NCBI RefSeq assembly: GCF_963678635.1
Contig: NC_087063.1
Span: 78,019,617 to 78,083,616 of the forward strand
Length of the DNA: 64,000 bases
Origin: Symsagittifera roscoffensis
Lineage: Eukaryota > Xenacoelomorpha > Acoela > Convolutidae
Reading direction: 5' to 3'
Part shown: one piece after another, positions 21,229 through 34,235 of the stretch
Numbering within the stretch: position 1 is the stretch's first letter
How the letters are laid out: the number at the start of each line of letters is the position of its first letter
Made by a program: the position numbers and the translations under genes
The notes under the pieces: generated by a model
Told to the model about the DNA's origin: nothing
Database searches by the model: none
What the model saw: only the letters and a program-made list of their open reading frames with translations

Positions 21229-23530
21229 GTTTTGGGCAAAGTCCAATTTTTGATATAACAAATTTCAACTCGCATCACTATAAAAAATTTGGAAAATCTC
21301 AAGCATTTATCTCCTGTTTTAGCTAGAACCCTAGTTATTTTTTATCGAGACATACGAAAGTGTTCGTTCATTTCTTAAAATTTTTCATTTTTCTATTTTT
21401 TCTCAAGTTTTTTTCAAATGTTTGCGTTGTATCGCAAGTAGTGTCAAACTCCACTTTGCCTGTACGCTTTTTTGTACAGTGAAACTGTTTGTTAAAGTTC
21501 TCCAGCAGCCGGTACAATTTTCAAATATCCGTAAAAAAAATTTGCAATGCTTTTGAAATAAGCACGTAGGTTAATCTAAAATGACACGACTATAGTAATT
21601 GTTTTTGATTTTTTTCTTATTTTTTGAAGACGTCTGGCTAGCAATATACTTAAAATATACTTGTATGGGTGTTTTTTCCTTATCTGACGACATTTCAAAC
21701 GTGTTTCTGAACATTCGGCATATACGCATTGATGAGTTTTCAGTAGCTGTGCAAGTACGTAGTACTTAAGATCCACACATAGTATAAAAAAATCAAATCC
21801 TTTGAAATTTTTTTGTTCACTTCGCGAGCGTATTTTACAGTAGGTCCTTTTTTCCAACTTAATTGCATCTTAATGCAAACATGTTTTGAAGTTTATTAAA
21901 CAAAGTTTTTTTTCGGGAAACATTGTTTATCTCCCTTAAAAGATACGGACGCTTAAATGGAAAAAGATATTAATAGTTGATGAACGTAGTTCGGACTTTA
22001 ACATAGGCCGTGATGACGTTATTGTTTTTTTTCAGGAAAAGTCTTATAATTTGCTTAGGCTCGAATATACTTAATCGCAGTTTGACTTTTGGCTTCTTTA
22101 CTTTCAGTTCATTTCCTTGGAAAAAGATGGCACATTCCACTATTAAACAGCAAAAGTCTACAAATTCTGAAAAACATAATCAACATCTAATTTTGAAAAC
22201 GGAGTTAAAGTATTAGATTTCTCAGCGAAATTTAAAAATCTCTGAATCATTTGCTATGCCTACTTAAACAGCATTTTAAAAACGAGGTACCAATTTGGCT
22301 CGTTTACATGGAGGTAAGTTTCATACATGAGACGACAAGAGCAATGGTTTCAATTCTGGCGAGGAACTAATTTTAGTTTTTAGACTTTTGCTTATTTTGT
22401 CGGATTGTCTTCAAATTTCGCAATTATTCGTCTGGTTAAGGCAAATTTTGTAATATATGAATGGCGTTTTGATTCATCCCTGTTATTTGTAAACTTGAGG
22501 TCTCTTTTTTCTTTCCTATATATGTAGTTTTTTTATTGCTCGAGCGGTTTAATTGCCTTAAACAGTTTCGACAAATGTCATACTGGAGTTCTCACTTATA
22601 TTGCGTTACCTTAAGCTTTCAGAGTGGAGAGAATTTTCAAGTTGCTAAAATTTATTTCGAATTTTTAGTTCAATTGAGCATCATTATAGAAAAACTTATG
22701 AAAGTTTTGTGGGTATAGTTTTTTTCTGATTTAGTGGCGTCTGCCTAATTTTCTAAGTCTGAGTTGTATCTTGAGCGGTGCGAAGCTCTGCTTCGCCTCT
22801 CTGACTAGAATTTTTTTAGCGAAAGGTTTTGGGCAATTTCCGATTTTTGAAATAACAATTTCATCTCGCACCAATATAAAATTTTCGAAAATCTCAAGCA
22901 TTTTTCTCCAGTTTTAGCTAGTTATCGTTTATCGAGACATACGAATGTTTTCATTCACTTTTTAACATTCTTCTTTAATTTCTACTTTTTCTTATGTTTT
23001 TTTTAAATGTTTGCGTTGTATCGCAAGTAGTGTCAAACTCCACTTCGCCTTTGTGTATAACATTCTTCGCCTTTGTGCCTTGGAGCTGATTTTAGTTACC
23101 AAACATTTGCTTATTTTTGTCTGTTTGTCTTCAAATTTCGCAATTATTCGTCTGGTTGAGGCAAAACATGAATGGCGTTTTGATTCGTTCCTATTATCTG
23201 TAAATTTGAGGTCTCTTTTTTTTCGTTCCTATTTATGTCGTTTTTTTATCGATCGAACGGTTTAATTGGCTTAAATAGTTTCGACAAATGTGATACTGTC
23301 TTTGTCGCTTATATTGCGATGCTTTAAGCTTTCAGAATGGAGAGAATTTTCAAGTTGCTAAAATTTATTTCGAATTTTTAGTTCAAATGAGCATTATAGA
23401 AAAACTTATGAAAGTTTTGTGGATATATTTTTTTCTGATTTAGTGGCGTCTGACTAATTTTCTAAGTCTGGGTTGTATTTTGAGTGGTGCGAAGCTTTGC
23501 TTCGCCTCTCTGACTGAAATCATTTTAGCG
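21229..23530 (+). repeat. Interleaved long direct duplications
   Basis: Block 1 (21229-21475) recurs at 22819-23060, sharing GTTTTGGGCAA, AAATCTCAAGCATTT and GCGTTGTATCGCAAGTAGTG. Block 2 (22386-22821) recurs at 23104-23530, sharing TTCGCAATTATTCGTCTGGT, GAATGGCGTTTTGATTC and the terminal hairpin GCGAAGC-TCT-GCTTCGC. The copies are roughly 85-90 percent alike by eye. No gene lies inside. Confidence 0.7.
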
Positions 23531-25020
23531 AAATTTCATTTCAATCTTTGAAAAGCTTTAGAAAATGGGCAATAAGAAAATGGGGGCAGCGTTGCAACAA
23601 AATATGATCTCATCCTCAGCATCAGTAGCGTGGCTAGAGGACTATGTGATTTGTCCCGATACCCCTGTCGTCTACTTCTCAATTCTGCTTGCCCATTTTG
23701 TTTGAATGATCACCCATTTGGCTCTATTTTATCACAGATATTTCTGGCTAAACAACCCTAAAGTTTGTTTAGGGCACCTTCGGCGCCAATAGATGCCAAT
23801 TTGACTGTGAAGTGCCAGCAGAGAAAACAAATTTTTTGTCAATTTGTTCCGAAAAATGCTCTAAAGATGCATTTGTTCCAAAAAATTGCCTGCGGCTCAT
23901 TTTGTTGCTTCAGCAGAAACTTTGGAATGATAATTTTAAAAATATATACAACTCCAGGGGGCCACGGTATCAGTGCGATCGGTGCAAATCAGTGGGAAGC
24001 GTTATCTGTCAGTGCCATCAGTGCCAGGAAATGAAAATCAGTGCCAGTTTTGTTTGCATCGCACTTCTTTACTGAATCGTTCAAAATCAAAAATTTAAGC
24101 ACGCTTACACAGTATTAGTTTTTTTTCAGATAGTATGAGCAGCTCTGATAAGAAGAAATTAGGGGGATAAAAAAAGTGGGGTCAGGTGGGCCAATGAAAA
24201 AAAGTTGGGTCAAAAAGCCAAACATGGCTATTTTTATTCAAAGCGAATATCAGCCTTTTTTAATCAGTGCCGCCAATGCCTGCGATTTTTCAGATACTGG
24301 CCACCCTCAACTCACAAAGTCAAAATAAATAAATGTCGATTATATACAAAAATATGCGCCGATTAATATATGAATACATCGATTTATGTACAACCATTTG
24401 CGAGCGATAATCGATTTTACAGAGATAGATAGCATGGGTTCTTTTCATCAAAAATGAATAAGGTCTTAGAGCCTAAAGAAAGTGAATTTTTTGTTCTATT
24501 AAACCTGTAAATAATCTCCACATAATCTGTATACAATACTACGATAATATTTGTATACTTTTTCTATACAGGATCAATTTTTTCGAAGAAGTTATAGGAG
24601 TCTTAGAAAGGTCAGTGTTTTCTTAAAGGATTTACAATTGATCTGAAGTGTTCATATTTTTTGTATGCAATCGATTTTTGTTGTTACTGCGGGAACAATT
24701 TAAATGGAAAGAAACAATTAGTTTGAAACAAAACAATTTTAACGAAACAATTTAGTTCATACGGATAAGACTGAAATTTTTTATGAAACGCAGCTTGAAA
24801 ATAGGACAGCGAGAAGAGTTTTTGACAAAATGTTTAGCGATTTGTCAAATTAAAATGCATTTTTATGTTAAACGACGTTAAATTTTAACGAAACTTTTAT
24901 TTTAATAATTTTTTTTTCTAATTTACATTTTTTATTTGAAATTTTTATTTCTATCTTATTAATAATGGACATCACTAGAGTGAACTTGAAATTTTAAAAC
25001 AGGTTGACAAAAAATCGCAG
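23531..25020. other. Gene-free AT-rich stretch
   Basis: No supported gene. Short frames around 23765-24075 arise from an irregular AGTGCCA/GGTGC repeat and show no domain. The remainder is AT-rich unique-looking sequence. Confidence 0.5.
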
Positions 25021-25149
25021 CTTTTGTCAAAAAAGCTTGCGCGCGCCACTGGCCAACTTAGTAACGAAATAGAATCCCTCCCCCAGTCTATTGTTAGGCT
25101 ATCACTTACTAGGCGGGGAGGGCTATGACATGAAAATAAGAAGCAGCAA

Positions 25150-25435
25150 CTTTAACATGCAACCTGCTTGCTTTTTTTAGGCCAACCAAATTGATTTTCC
25201 GAGCACTCCCAGAACACTAAAAAAATCTGATTTTGAACAAAAATTTTGCGGGCAGCTAATTTTTGAAAAAACAGATCAAAAACGCTCCGCTTTAAAATTA
25301 GTATATATTGGCGCCGAAGGTTCCTTAAGAAAATTTTATCGGTTGGTCGGCCTAAAATGAATGTTATACAATGATACAAAAGGGGGACCCTTTGGTTGGT
25401 GAGGGGGTCGAATCCCCGAGGGACTGCTAGAGTAG
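25150..25435 (+). mobile_element. Repeat family B (hAT-type MITE), diverged copy
   Basis: Shares AGGCCAACCAAATTGATTTT, ATATTGGCGCCGAAGG, GGGGGTCGAATCC and the degraded right end with the reference copy at 47703-48127. It is preceded by GCGCGCGCC from the same family, displaced. Confidence 0.65.
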
Positions 25436-26224
25436 AATCGAGTGCAAATGCAAAAATGACTGTTTTTGGGTTAGTTTATTTGCTACCGATTTATCTGCGC
25501 TAATGCGGTGCATATTTTCATCGAATAATTGAAATATATATATATAATTTTATCCAGCAGAAGAATTTAAATAACGTTTATTGTATTCACTAAAGCTAGA
25601 TCCAAGAAAACACTAGCTGTAATAAGAATTGATGTGTTTCGTGCGCTCTCATAAAACGAGGCCTTAGTTCGACAATAACCGCAATCACTGCATCTTATCG
25701 AAGCCCGAAAAAATTGAGTATACATCTGCAAGTTGAATGTCACCTGCATTTTTCTACCAATTTATAATAACCAGTTGTACTAAAGAGCGAATACCGTCCA
25801 TTTTTTTGTACACACTGCTTACACGTGGCTGCTGAAATGCTAGATAATAACTGTCCTCCCTTGCATTCTATTAGTCCTATCTATTTCTGGTCAAAACTGA
25901 TTCATTTCAACACTTAAGCAAAACACAGCTAATTTTAGACTAGCAAGAATGTTAGATTCGGCTCTCAAAGGAGTTGCGACGAAAGTGAGCATGACTATAT
26001 AGAGAATAGAGGGGAGTGTTTCAGATCCAAAATTGGCTCCGCTGCAGTTACTTAAATTTGTTTTTTTTACCATTGCGATAAGCAAGGTTAATGCAATCGG
26101 GTACTAGACTTTTTCCCCGTAAGTAACTTTGCTCACAAGACTCATCTCATCTGGGCTTCTGGAATCATCTCTAGTGGTACTTTTTTCAAAATTAATTTAT
26201 ATTTTCAGCGCTCCCGGCTCTTTT

Positions 26225-26280
26225 ACCCTGGAGATAACGAGTACGCCTGGGACAAAAGGTCTTTGGTTCGAACCTGACCA
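26225..26280 (+). repeat. tRNA-derived SINE head
   Basis: TACCCTGGAGATAACG (A box) and GGTTCGAACC (perfect B-box core). CCCTGG at the start pairs with CCAGGG at the end, but only 58 nt separate the outer edges, too short for a functional tRNA. Confidence 0.55.
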
Positions 26281-27295
26281 GGGCCTGTTTTTTTTTCCAA
26301 ACTGGAAGCATGAGTTCAAAACGAAATTTTCTGTCTATTTATTGTCCTCTTAATTTGCCGGCTTAGCTGCCACGTCTTAGATTAGCTTTTTTGCTGCACA
26401 CAATTTTAATTAGTTTTGCTTGTATTCTTTTCTTTTATCCCTGGAATTTTAAGTTTTGCTGTACTTTTTTCGTATTTCCTTTTTTGTTTTACTTTTGTAT
26501 CGCTTAAAAATTTTATTCGGCCCAAACTATTCCAGCCTATTTTTATTTGGTTTAGTGACCTATTTTTGGCTTCAAGGGAAGCACAATTTTTACGTTCCCC
26601 TCCGCGCTTTTTAAGTTGGCTGCATTTTTACTACTTGGTGAATAATTTGGGCTGAATAAAATTTCAGACGGTTTTTCGAAATTTCATTTTTCCCCTTTTT
26701 TTTGGCTTAATAGTTTTAAGCTTGTTTTATATCGGCTTAGTAGCGTCTGTTTGCGTCGTTTGATGCTAAAAACAGTTTTGTGAGCCTGTTTGTGTGTGTG
26801 ATGCGTGAAAGGGGTACGTAAAAATGGCTTATTAGTTTCGAAATCATTTGAATACTAATAAGGTCTAGGGCTCGAGTCCCGATAGGACCTTGTTTTTTCA
26901 GAGTATGAAATTAAAAGTGTTTCAGGTAGAAAAATTCAGTATCATGGTAGTTGCAAGTGTTTTTTTTGTAGTTTTAGAGGTGACTAAAATTTTGAAGTTT
27001 TTAAAGTTTTTTCCGGCTCAACTGGTGTCTGCTCAATGATTGTCGGCTTTGTTTCCGCTTCGTAAATTTTGTTCCGTTTCTAGTTTCAAATTCAAGTGTC
27101 TTGCTTAGCATGTTTGTCTTAAATACCTGCTGGATAAGAGCAGACCTGATGAACAAATATGAACAAATTTTTGTTTCATTTGATTTTTAGATGAATTGGA
27201 ATTTTTTTTCAGTTTTTGTAAAAACTTTTTTCGTGTAAATTTTCTAGTGATTTACACATAATCTTTTTACACATAAAGTTTTTATACATAATGTT

Positions 27296-27735
27296 TTCGG
27301 TTCCGGAAAAATCACTTTTTTGAATTTTGATCGTTTTTTGAAACTTTGAATTTTCTCGAGATCTACCCTCCCAAATCTGAGATTTTGTGTTTAATCGAAT
27401 TAATGGGCTGTGATATGTTTTCTGGCATAATTGAAATACGACTAGTTTTTTTCTACACAGAATGTTTTAACCCTCAGAAAAGTCACTTTCTGTTTTTTTT
27501 TACCGTTTTTCGAAACTGTTTTGACTTTTCTCGAAAGCTACCTTCCTAAATCTGAGTTTTTGGATTCAATCGAAATAACATGTTATGTAAATCTTTTCTG
27601 CATAAACGGCTACGTGCAATCGTTTTACACAAAAAGGCATGAGTCTGGGAAAAAGCAAGTTTTTGAACCTTTGAATGTTCTTAAGAATTACCTCATCAAA
27701 TCTGAGTTGAAGAGTTGAATCGAAAAACCGGGCGC
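27296..27735 (+). repeat. Diverged tandem array, unit ~170 bp
   Basis: Three successive units, each with GGAAAAAGTCAC-like, TTTTCTCGA and CAAATCTGAG blocks followed by AATCGAA. Related units occur at 20860-21100. There is no coding potential. Confidence 0.5.
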
Positions 27736-29158
27736 TACTATTTTTCCGGCAGAAGTGGAGCCTCCTTTTGTGTAAGAAATATTAGTGCCTTTTCTCAATA
27801 TATTTCACTTCTGATGTATTTTAGTAGAGAAACAATGAGGCGTATCGGATAAAATCTAATTTTGAAATTTTGAACTTAACCATTTCATCCCGCATCGGCA
27901 TTACGTAATCAATTTTATAAAGCAAGTAGCTCCAGCTTTATCTGGAGCTTTAGCCGGCTCGATAAATTTGACTAAATGTTGTCTCAATAAAAACCGAAGC
28001 TAACTTTTGCGGAGACAATCTAAAATTTTGGATCTCTTTGTTTTTCCAACATTTTTCGCTTTTTCGACTTCTCATTTTTTAAATTGATTTGTGTCGCCTC
28101 TGTATTAAAATTGCGTTTGTTTTAACTCCTTATTCTTTTTTGTTAAAACGGTTTCGGTTTATATTATATCGGCTTAGTGGCCTTGTTTTGCGTCGTCTAA
28201 AGGGAATGTTTGTTTCAACTCCTTTGTGTGCCAGGAGGTGGTGTAAAATCGAAACTTTAGTTATGAAATTTCATAGCTCTACTTTTTATATGATAATTTT
28301 GTTTTCGGCTCAACAGTCGCATTGGCGGCATAGTTGCCTTTGGCATATTGCCGGCTCGATAAATTTGACTAAATGTTGTCTCAATAAAAACCGAATCGAT
28401 GTTTTGAGTCGCTTTTTTTCTATTAGCTGTTAGCTGCCATGCTAGTTTTGCCTTGTATCGTCAGTGATGGCAAAAGTTGACCCTTAGTAGATTGGATCTG
28501 ATTTTCAATCCTTTGATGCAGTCTTTTTGAAGATATTGACTTTTTGTTTTCAACCAAGTAAATGAAGGAATACTTAGTTCAATTAAAATTTTTGCGTTTT
28601 CTTTACAAATACATGAGATACAGGGGCCAAATTTTGCTAAACTGTCGACGAAAATGTTTTAAAAGATCTGGAATCATTAAAAGAAGAATAAACTTGTTTC
28701 GGAAGCGCCGCTATTTGTGCAGTCATCCATAACTCGTTTAAAAAATGTTTATTGCTGGAATCTCTTGGTATGACAATTCTGAGAAGATGTTTCAACCGAG
28801 AATGCCAGCAGGTTGAAGCACCTCTAAAATCGACCCAAGCGCTCCTCGTAGTCTTATTCAAGATTTAGATTAGTAAACTTTTAAATAATAGTTCAGTTGC
28901 AGCTTTTTATGAATAGCAGAATCGAACGGGCTTTGTATACACCATCTCAAGGATATAGATATTACAATTCAGTGTGCTTTGAGATCCACAATCCAATCCT
29001 CTTAATATTTTTTTGCCGATCGAATGTTAAGTTATAAGCTTCAAAACATGCTATTTTGTGACAAATACCGAGTGATTTCCATCTACTATATCTCTAAATG
29101 TAGATTGGATCGAAAAGTTACGGTCCTTAAAACTCCTAATTTCCATCTTCGATATCTC

Positions 29159-29271
29159 TAAAATGAAACTGTGTCAATGTTCCGGAATTCAACATCCGAC
29201 CTGGAGATAAGGAGTATTACGTTCTTGCAGATCGGAGGTTTGTTCCGGAACATTGAAGCAGTTTCATTTTA
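29159..29271. repeat. Inverted repeat (hairpin), ~44-bp arms
   Basis: The left arm begins TAAAATGAAACTG and contains CAATGTTCCGGAA. The right arm is its reverse complement, ending CAGTTTCATTTTA, with a 24-bp spacer. It is probably a small foldback element. Confidence 0.7.
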
Positions 29272-29470
29272 TTTTGGTGGTACTTTGCTGAGTAGCAATG
29301 GCAGTTTGATAGCAATTGTAGCCGCATTATTGTAAGTTACTGTTAGTTAAACTTGCAAGAGCAAGTGTCTTGCAATCGGGAACTTGAGTTTTCCCCCATA
29401 AAGATTTTTTCTTATAAATTCTCAACCTGCTTTATTATTGAACCCTAACAACTTCTAGCTTCCTTCCCAC

Positions 29471-29525
29471 TTGGCCTGGAGACAATGCTGTCGTTTTTGC
29501 AACCGAAGATCCGGAATTCTACTCC
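29471..29525 (+). repeat. tRNA-derived SINE head, diverged
   Basis: TTGGCCTGGAGACAATG (A box) is well kept. The B box is decayed to GGAATTCTACTCC. Confidence 0.45.
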
Positions 29526-30017
29526 AGGCCGAATTTTTTTGTTAGTATGTATGCTAATGAAAATCTTTCTCCGGTGAAATTGAATTGTCGGATTTCTATT
29601 TGTCTGCTCAAGTTTTTTTTCGACTTAGTTGCCACATCAAGGATCTTGCTCGTGCAATTTGGTAGACCTTGTTTTTTATAGCTTTTTCTTGTTTTGTACT
29701 TGTTTTTAATATTAGTTTCTAATATCGCAAGTGGTTCAAGCTCAGCTTCACCTATCTATATTTTTTCAAGCAACCATGGCGCATTATATGCGAGACTCGT
29801 AGCTTTTTTGTCAGTGGTTAGATTCCGGAAATTGTTTTATTTTCAAGGCTCAAGGCCTTTTTTTATTTTACTAGCTTTTGGCTTCTTCTCGATTGTGCAT
29901 GCGGAGTTCAGCTTCGCTTTTGAGTATAAACATGACATGTGATTCCCACGTTTTTTTTAAAAGATTTTTTAAAGTCCTGATCTACAATTGTTCCAATCTG
30001 TAACATTATCTGTTTAA

Positions 30018-30195
30018 ACAAGGTCTTTTGGACGAAAATGCATACACTTTTTATTTTAGGAGGATGTGTTTTTCCAGATAATGAGGACATTATGGTGTAA
30101 TGAAGGGTGACGTTACACCACCATGTCCTCATTATCTGAAAAGAAACATGCTCTTAAAATAAAAAGTGTATGTATTTTCGTCCAAAAAACTTTGT
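30018..30195. repeat. Long hairpin, ~78-bp arms with 12-bp loop
   Basis: Arms 30023-30100 and 30113-30190 are close to perfect complements, including TTTTGGACGAAAATGCATAC and AGATAATGAGGACAT. The mismatches are few and scattered. It is probably a foldback/MITE element, and a transcript would form a long double-stranded stem. Confidence 0.8.
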
Positions 30196-31494
30196 CAAAA
30201 AGAGTGGTTTAATTTTATGTGGCAAACTTTGTAGCAAAATTGTTTGTTAAAGAAAACCGTTAAATCGATGATTGAAAAAATGCAGCAGATAATACGATGT
30301 AATTTATCATTCATACATTCTTACATATACAGATACATACATACATACATACACATTTAGGTTCAGCTGATTCCAGATTTGATCCCATACGAAAAGCATA
30401 CCAGATGAACATTTGAGCGGATTGAAATATCGCTTATTCCACAGATTCCATATAAACACTAGCAGTGTGCAGATTCTGTGGCAATGAACTTTGTAACCAG
30501 TGCACCCCAAAAACAGCAAGTTTTTTTGCACAAACAATTTACATTTTTGAGACAGCGCGTACCTTACAAAAACTTGGAAATCAGATCTAAGACCCATGTA
30601 TGTTCCAGGTCTGAATTTGGCCTTGAGCAGGTCTGCATTTGTGACAAAATCCATACCTGCCTAAATTCTGTTTCAGACATGTCCTTGCCGAAATGAAACT
30701 CAGCTCAGATCTGATTTTCAATTTTGCAAGGTACGAGAACTGTTTCAATTGGAGGTTGGGCGAGGAAGTAGTTTAGGTTTCGACCAAAAACCCAAGGCAG
30801 GCGTCTTATGTGTCCCAAGGCCAGCAATCTTTGCAATCTTTGACAAATCTTGAAGATTTTTTGAAAAATCTTGAAGAAAAATCTTTGAAAACTTGGTAAG
30901 ATTGTGTCAAGACTCCTGAAAATTTGTAAAGATCTTTAGAAAAACAAGCAGTGCGAAGAATCTTGAAGACTTTTCAAAGATTTTTTTGAAATCCAGGGTT
31001 GCGAGCGTTTCAGAAACAAGTTCTTAAAGATGTAAAAATTTATGAATCCTGAATTTTGAGCTTGTATGAATCAAGAATTATGAGCTTGAATTACGAGATT
31101 GTTCATCCGATACGCAATCTGGTCACTTAAGCTTATAGATGCACGGGTATAACTTTCCGACACACGGGTGTAATTCGCTCATTAGACCAAAGGAGCCTAA
31201 CCATTCGATTAGATGGACCTAAAATCAAACTTAATTCAGTTGACCTCTGCAATATTTTCATTTAATGAAATGAGTACTTTTTCAGTTTCAACCCAACGGC
31301 GCAGCACGCCTTCTATATTTATTATTAAAACATCATCCAAATGCACCTGAACCATCCATCACGTCGATCCTCAATTCGTTCCTCATTGCGCCCAATAAAT
31401 CCAGACATTAATCGTTATCGACCGCCCTGTAAAACCTAATCTAAACAGGTTTCGTTTGTTTGCTCGACGCCTACCAACTAGAGACCCGGGTTGA

Positions 31495-32000
31495 CCAAAA
31501 ATGCTTGTCATACAGTTTCCATATATGGAAAAATGCTAGTCATACACTTTCCGTACAATTCCATACGTACAGAAAGTTGCATGAAAGGTCTATGACTAGT
31601 ATTTTTTCATATATGGAAGTTGTATGACTAGAATTTTTCTTGAGGAAGCAAAAATAAAAAAAAATCGAAATTTTCAGTTGTAGCAGCCCAAAAAACGCTT
31701 AAATATTTTTCCAGCAGTTGAACGGATTGTTCAAAGCTTTTTTTACACCAAAAAAAAACTTGAAAAAAAATGCTAATCATACAATTTCTATATATGGAAA
31801 TTGTATAATTAGCATTTTTTTCATACCATTTTTTTCCTTTTTATATGGAGAGATACCAATTTCGATACCAAAACAACAAAGAAATACTTTTAGAATTCAA
31901 TTAAATTCATTTTGCAAATATGTATGAAATTTGTATGACTAGAGACTAAGTGTATGAAATTGTATGACTAGCATTTTTGGTCTATGGAGGTCAACCCGGG
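31495..32000. mobile_element. Foldback/MITE with CCCGGGTTGACC ends
   Basis: A 506-bp element with perfect 12-bp terminal inverted repeats CCCGGGTTGACC / GGTCAACCCGGG, flanked on both sides by GAGA, a possible 4-bp target duplication. Inside are at least eight copies of ATGCTAGTCATAC in alternating orientation, next to CCATATATGG, so the whole element can fold into nested stems. There is no coding capacity. Confidence 0.75.
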
Positions 32001-33236
32001 GAGATACACCGTAGGTTGATTAGGTTGATGCTTATCATATCAATCTTAGCAGCAAACAATCTGAAATAAAATAATATTATTTTAAAACGTTGGGATATAA
32101 AGTCAGGTGGCACAAATCATGCACTTGCTGAACAATAAACACTTTTTAAAACCAGATTTTTCAAATTCTGCAATGCGCGGAGAATCTATTTTTCAATATT
32201 AGAAAACATTAAAAGTTACTTTTTGTTTGCTAGGTTTTCATTTTGAGCCACCTAAATAGAGTTATTACAATGACAAAATCATATCAAAAACGGAGTTTTT
32301 AACGAGTTTCAATGTGTTTCGTCTGTTTTTAGTTAATATGGCCAAAAAAAGACAGGTAACAAAACTTAAAATCAATTCGAAAATTTCAAAAAAATCATCA
32401 AAATCTGAACATGTATGATGCAGTTCATGACAGATATGCAATCTCACAACGAATAAGTTAGCAATGGGCATATATGTAATTTTCTTTCATTTCTGTACGG
32501 GAGGTTATGGGGACGGCCATATTTTGCCATAGCTTTAAAGAAAAAAGATTTTCTTCTTTTTTATATTGTCACTATGTTTTTCTAAACGGTCAAATCAGCC
32601 TATTACACCATCAGATTGTCCCAAAAGGTCATGTACAGCTGTGAACATTTTTTTAGACTCATTTTTTTTCTATGAGGAATAGTTAAATGCGGAACTTTGA
32701 TCTAGAAGGCGGAAAAAACGAAACTCAGAAGATTTGAATAAGTTTGTTGACAGAATGTTTTTCCTGGCTAAAAAGTTTTGAATTTACCTTAAAAAGTACG
32801 CAACGGGGGCACACTGCAAATGCGAAAGATCTTTGACTATGATAAGTTTCAATTAACAGATATTTCATCAAAGCACTCCAGAGTCTTCGCTATTTTCAAA
32901 TGCTTAACTTCGATCTTATTTGCGGAAGAAGCTAATAATTGTGATACTTTTATCAGCCGCTATGTCATTATTTCTGAAACCAAAAGGTTTTTTTTCTCAA
33001 AATCAGGAGAAGTTAACATAGTGAGAATACAACCTAAAATTTCATAAGCATTCAAAATTGATGCGCGTTGAACTTCTTTCTATAAACTTTAGAGAGTTTG
33101 TTTTTTATTCAGTCAATTTCCTAGGCTGAAAAATCTCCCCCCTCCAAAAAAAGTTATACAGAATTTTTGTAATCGAAACAGTTCTTATCTTATCCTACAT
33201 TTTCCTACAAGCTCATACTTACAGTTGGTGGCGTCC

Positions 33237-33623
33237 CTCATGCTTGAGGGACCGAATGCTTGAAATTTATTTTAGCTTACTTTCATTCAATCAGAATTGA
33301 GTATTCAAAATCTCAAAGTAAATCGCAAAAATCTCAAAGTAAGAAAAAAAATCCATGCCATTAGTGTTAATAATGACCGATTAGATAATAAACAGATGAA
33401 TTTTCAAGACTGAAAAACTACGAACTTAAACTCTTGATGTTTATCTGAAAAGTATTGCGGTTGTAACCCGCAATTTTTAATATTTTTGATGATTTTCCAC
33501 TGATTTAAAACATTTTCTGTTAATATTGACTTCGATTTTGTGAGAAAGGCATTTAGCCAATAGGAACGCTTAGCGATTTTGATTGGTTGAAACTTTTCAA
33601 GCGTTCGGTCCCTCAAGCATGAG
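33237..33623. mobile_element. MITE with ~28-bp terminal inverted repeats
   Basis: Left end CTCATGCTTGAGGGACCGAA followed by TGCTTGAAA. The right end is the reverse complement with one mismatch. About 387 bp in total, no ORF. The CTCATGCTTGAG at the tip is itself palindromic. Confidence 0.75.
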
Positions 33624-33694
33624 AACCCTCCCCCATACAGACACTTGTATGAGCCATCTAAAAAATGCATTTATGACGAACAGTTTTGGGGGCG

Positions 33695-34058
33695 TTCAAC
33701 AATGCCGAAGTACAACAGTGCCGAAAAAGGCGGGAAATTTTTAAAATAATTTAAACGCAATTTCTAAGATTTTCTAAAGAGCGGGAAATTACTGTGCTAA
33801 TTAACAAACAAAATCACTCCGATTTTGGCGCCAAAATATCTGCAACTTCAAATTAAACAATTATTTTGGCGCCAAAATGTCTAAATTGCAAATTTTATTG
33901 CTCAAAATCTTAAAGTGGCTCTTAAGATTGTAAACGTTCGCCGTTTAGTTTTTGATTGCCGCACTTAATATGTTAAAATTTGCTCAAATTTTTGGCACTG
34001 TTGAACAAAGTTTTCATTTTTGCGCTGTTGAACTAATTTTTTTCCAGCATTGTTGTAA
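33695..34058. mobile_element. MITE-like element with CAACAATGC / GCATTGTTG ends
   Basis: Left TTCAACAATGCCGAAG and CAACAGTGCCGAAAA are answered at the right by TTGGCACTGTTGAAC and CAGCATTGTTG in opposite orientation. Two TTTTGGCGCCAAAAT palindromes lie inside. The ends are imperfect, so it is older than its neighbour at 33237-33623. Confidence 0.6.
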
Positions 34059-34235
34059 TGGGGGGGGAGTAAACGGGGGAACACCGTTCAAACCACAATA
34101 TATAAAAAATATATAAATTTTAACGTGAAATGTAACATTTTATGAAACGTATTACGTAGCAACTGCACTAAACAGGAAATGAGATAAATTTGATTTTAAT
34201 TGTAAGTTTCACAAATAACCTCTCAAAAAAACTTG

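Noticed and set aside
26225-26282. A tRNA gene
   Set aside because: Good B box and pairing ends, but only 58 nt and no anticodon arm; one of several related tRNA-derived repeats.
28089-28433. 114-codon + strand frame
   Set aside because: It lies inside repeated modules shared with other loci; Phe/Leu/Cys-rich translation of T-rich repeat DNA.
30307-30654. 115-codon minus-strand frame
   Set aside because: Its C-terminal end is a simple (ATAC)n-type repeat, it has no domain and no splice context; a chance frame.
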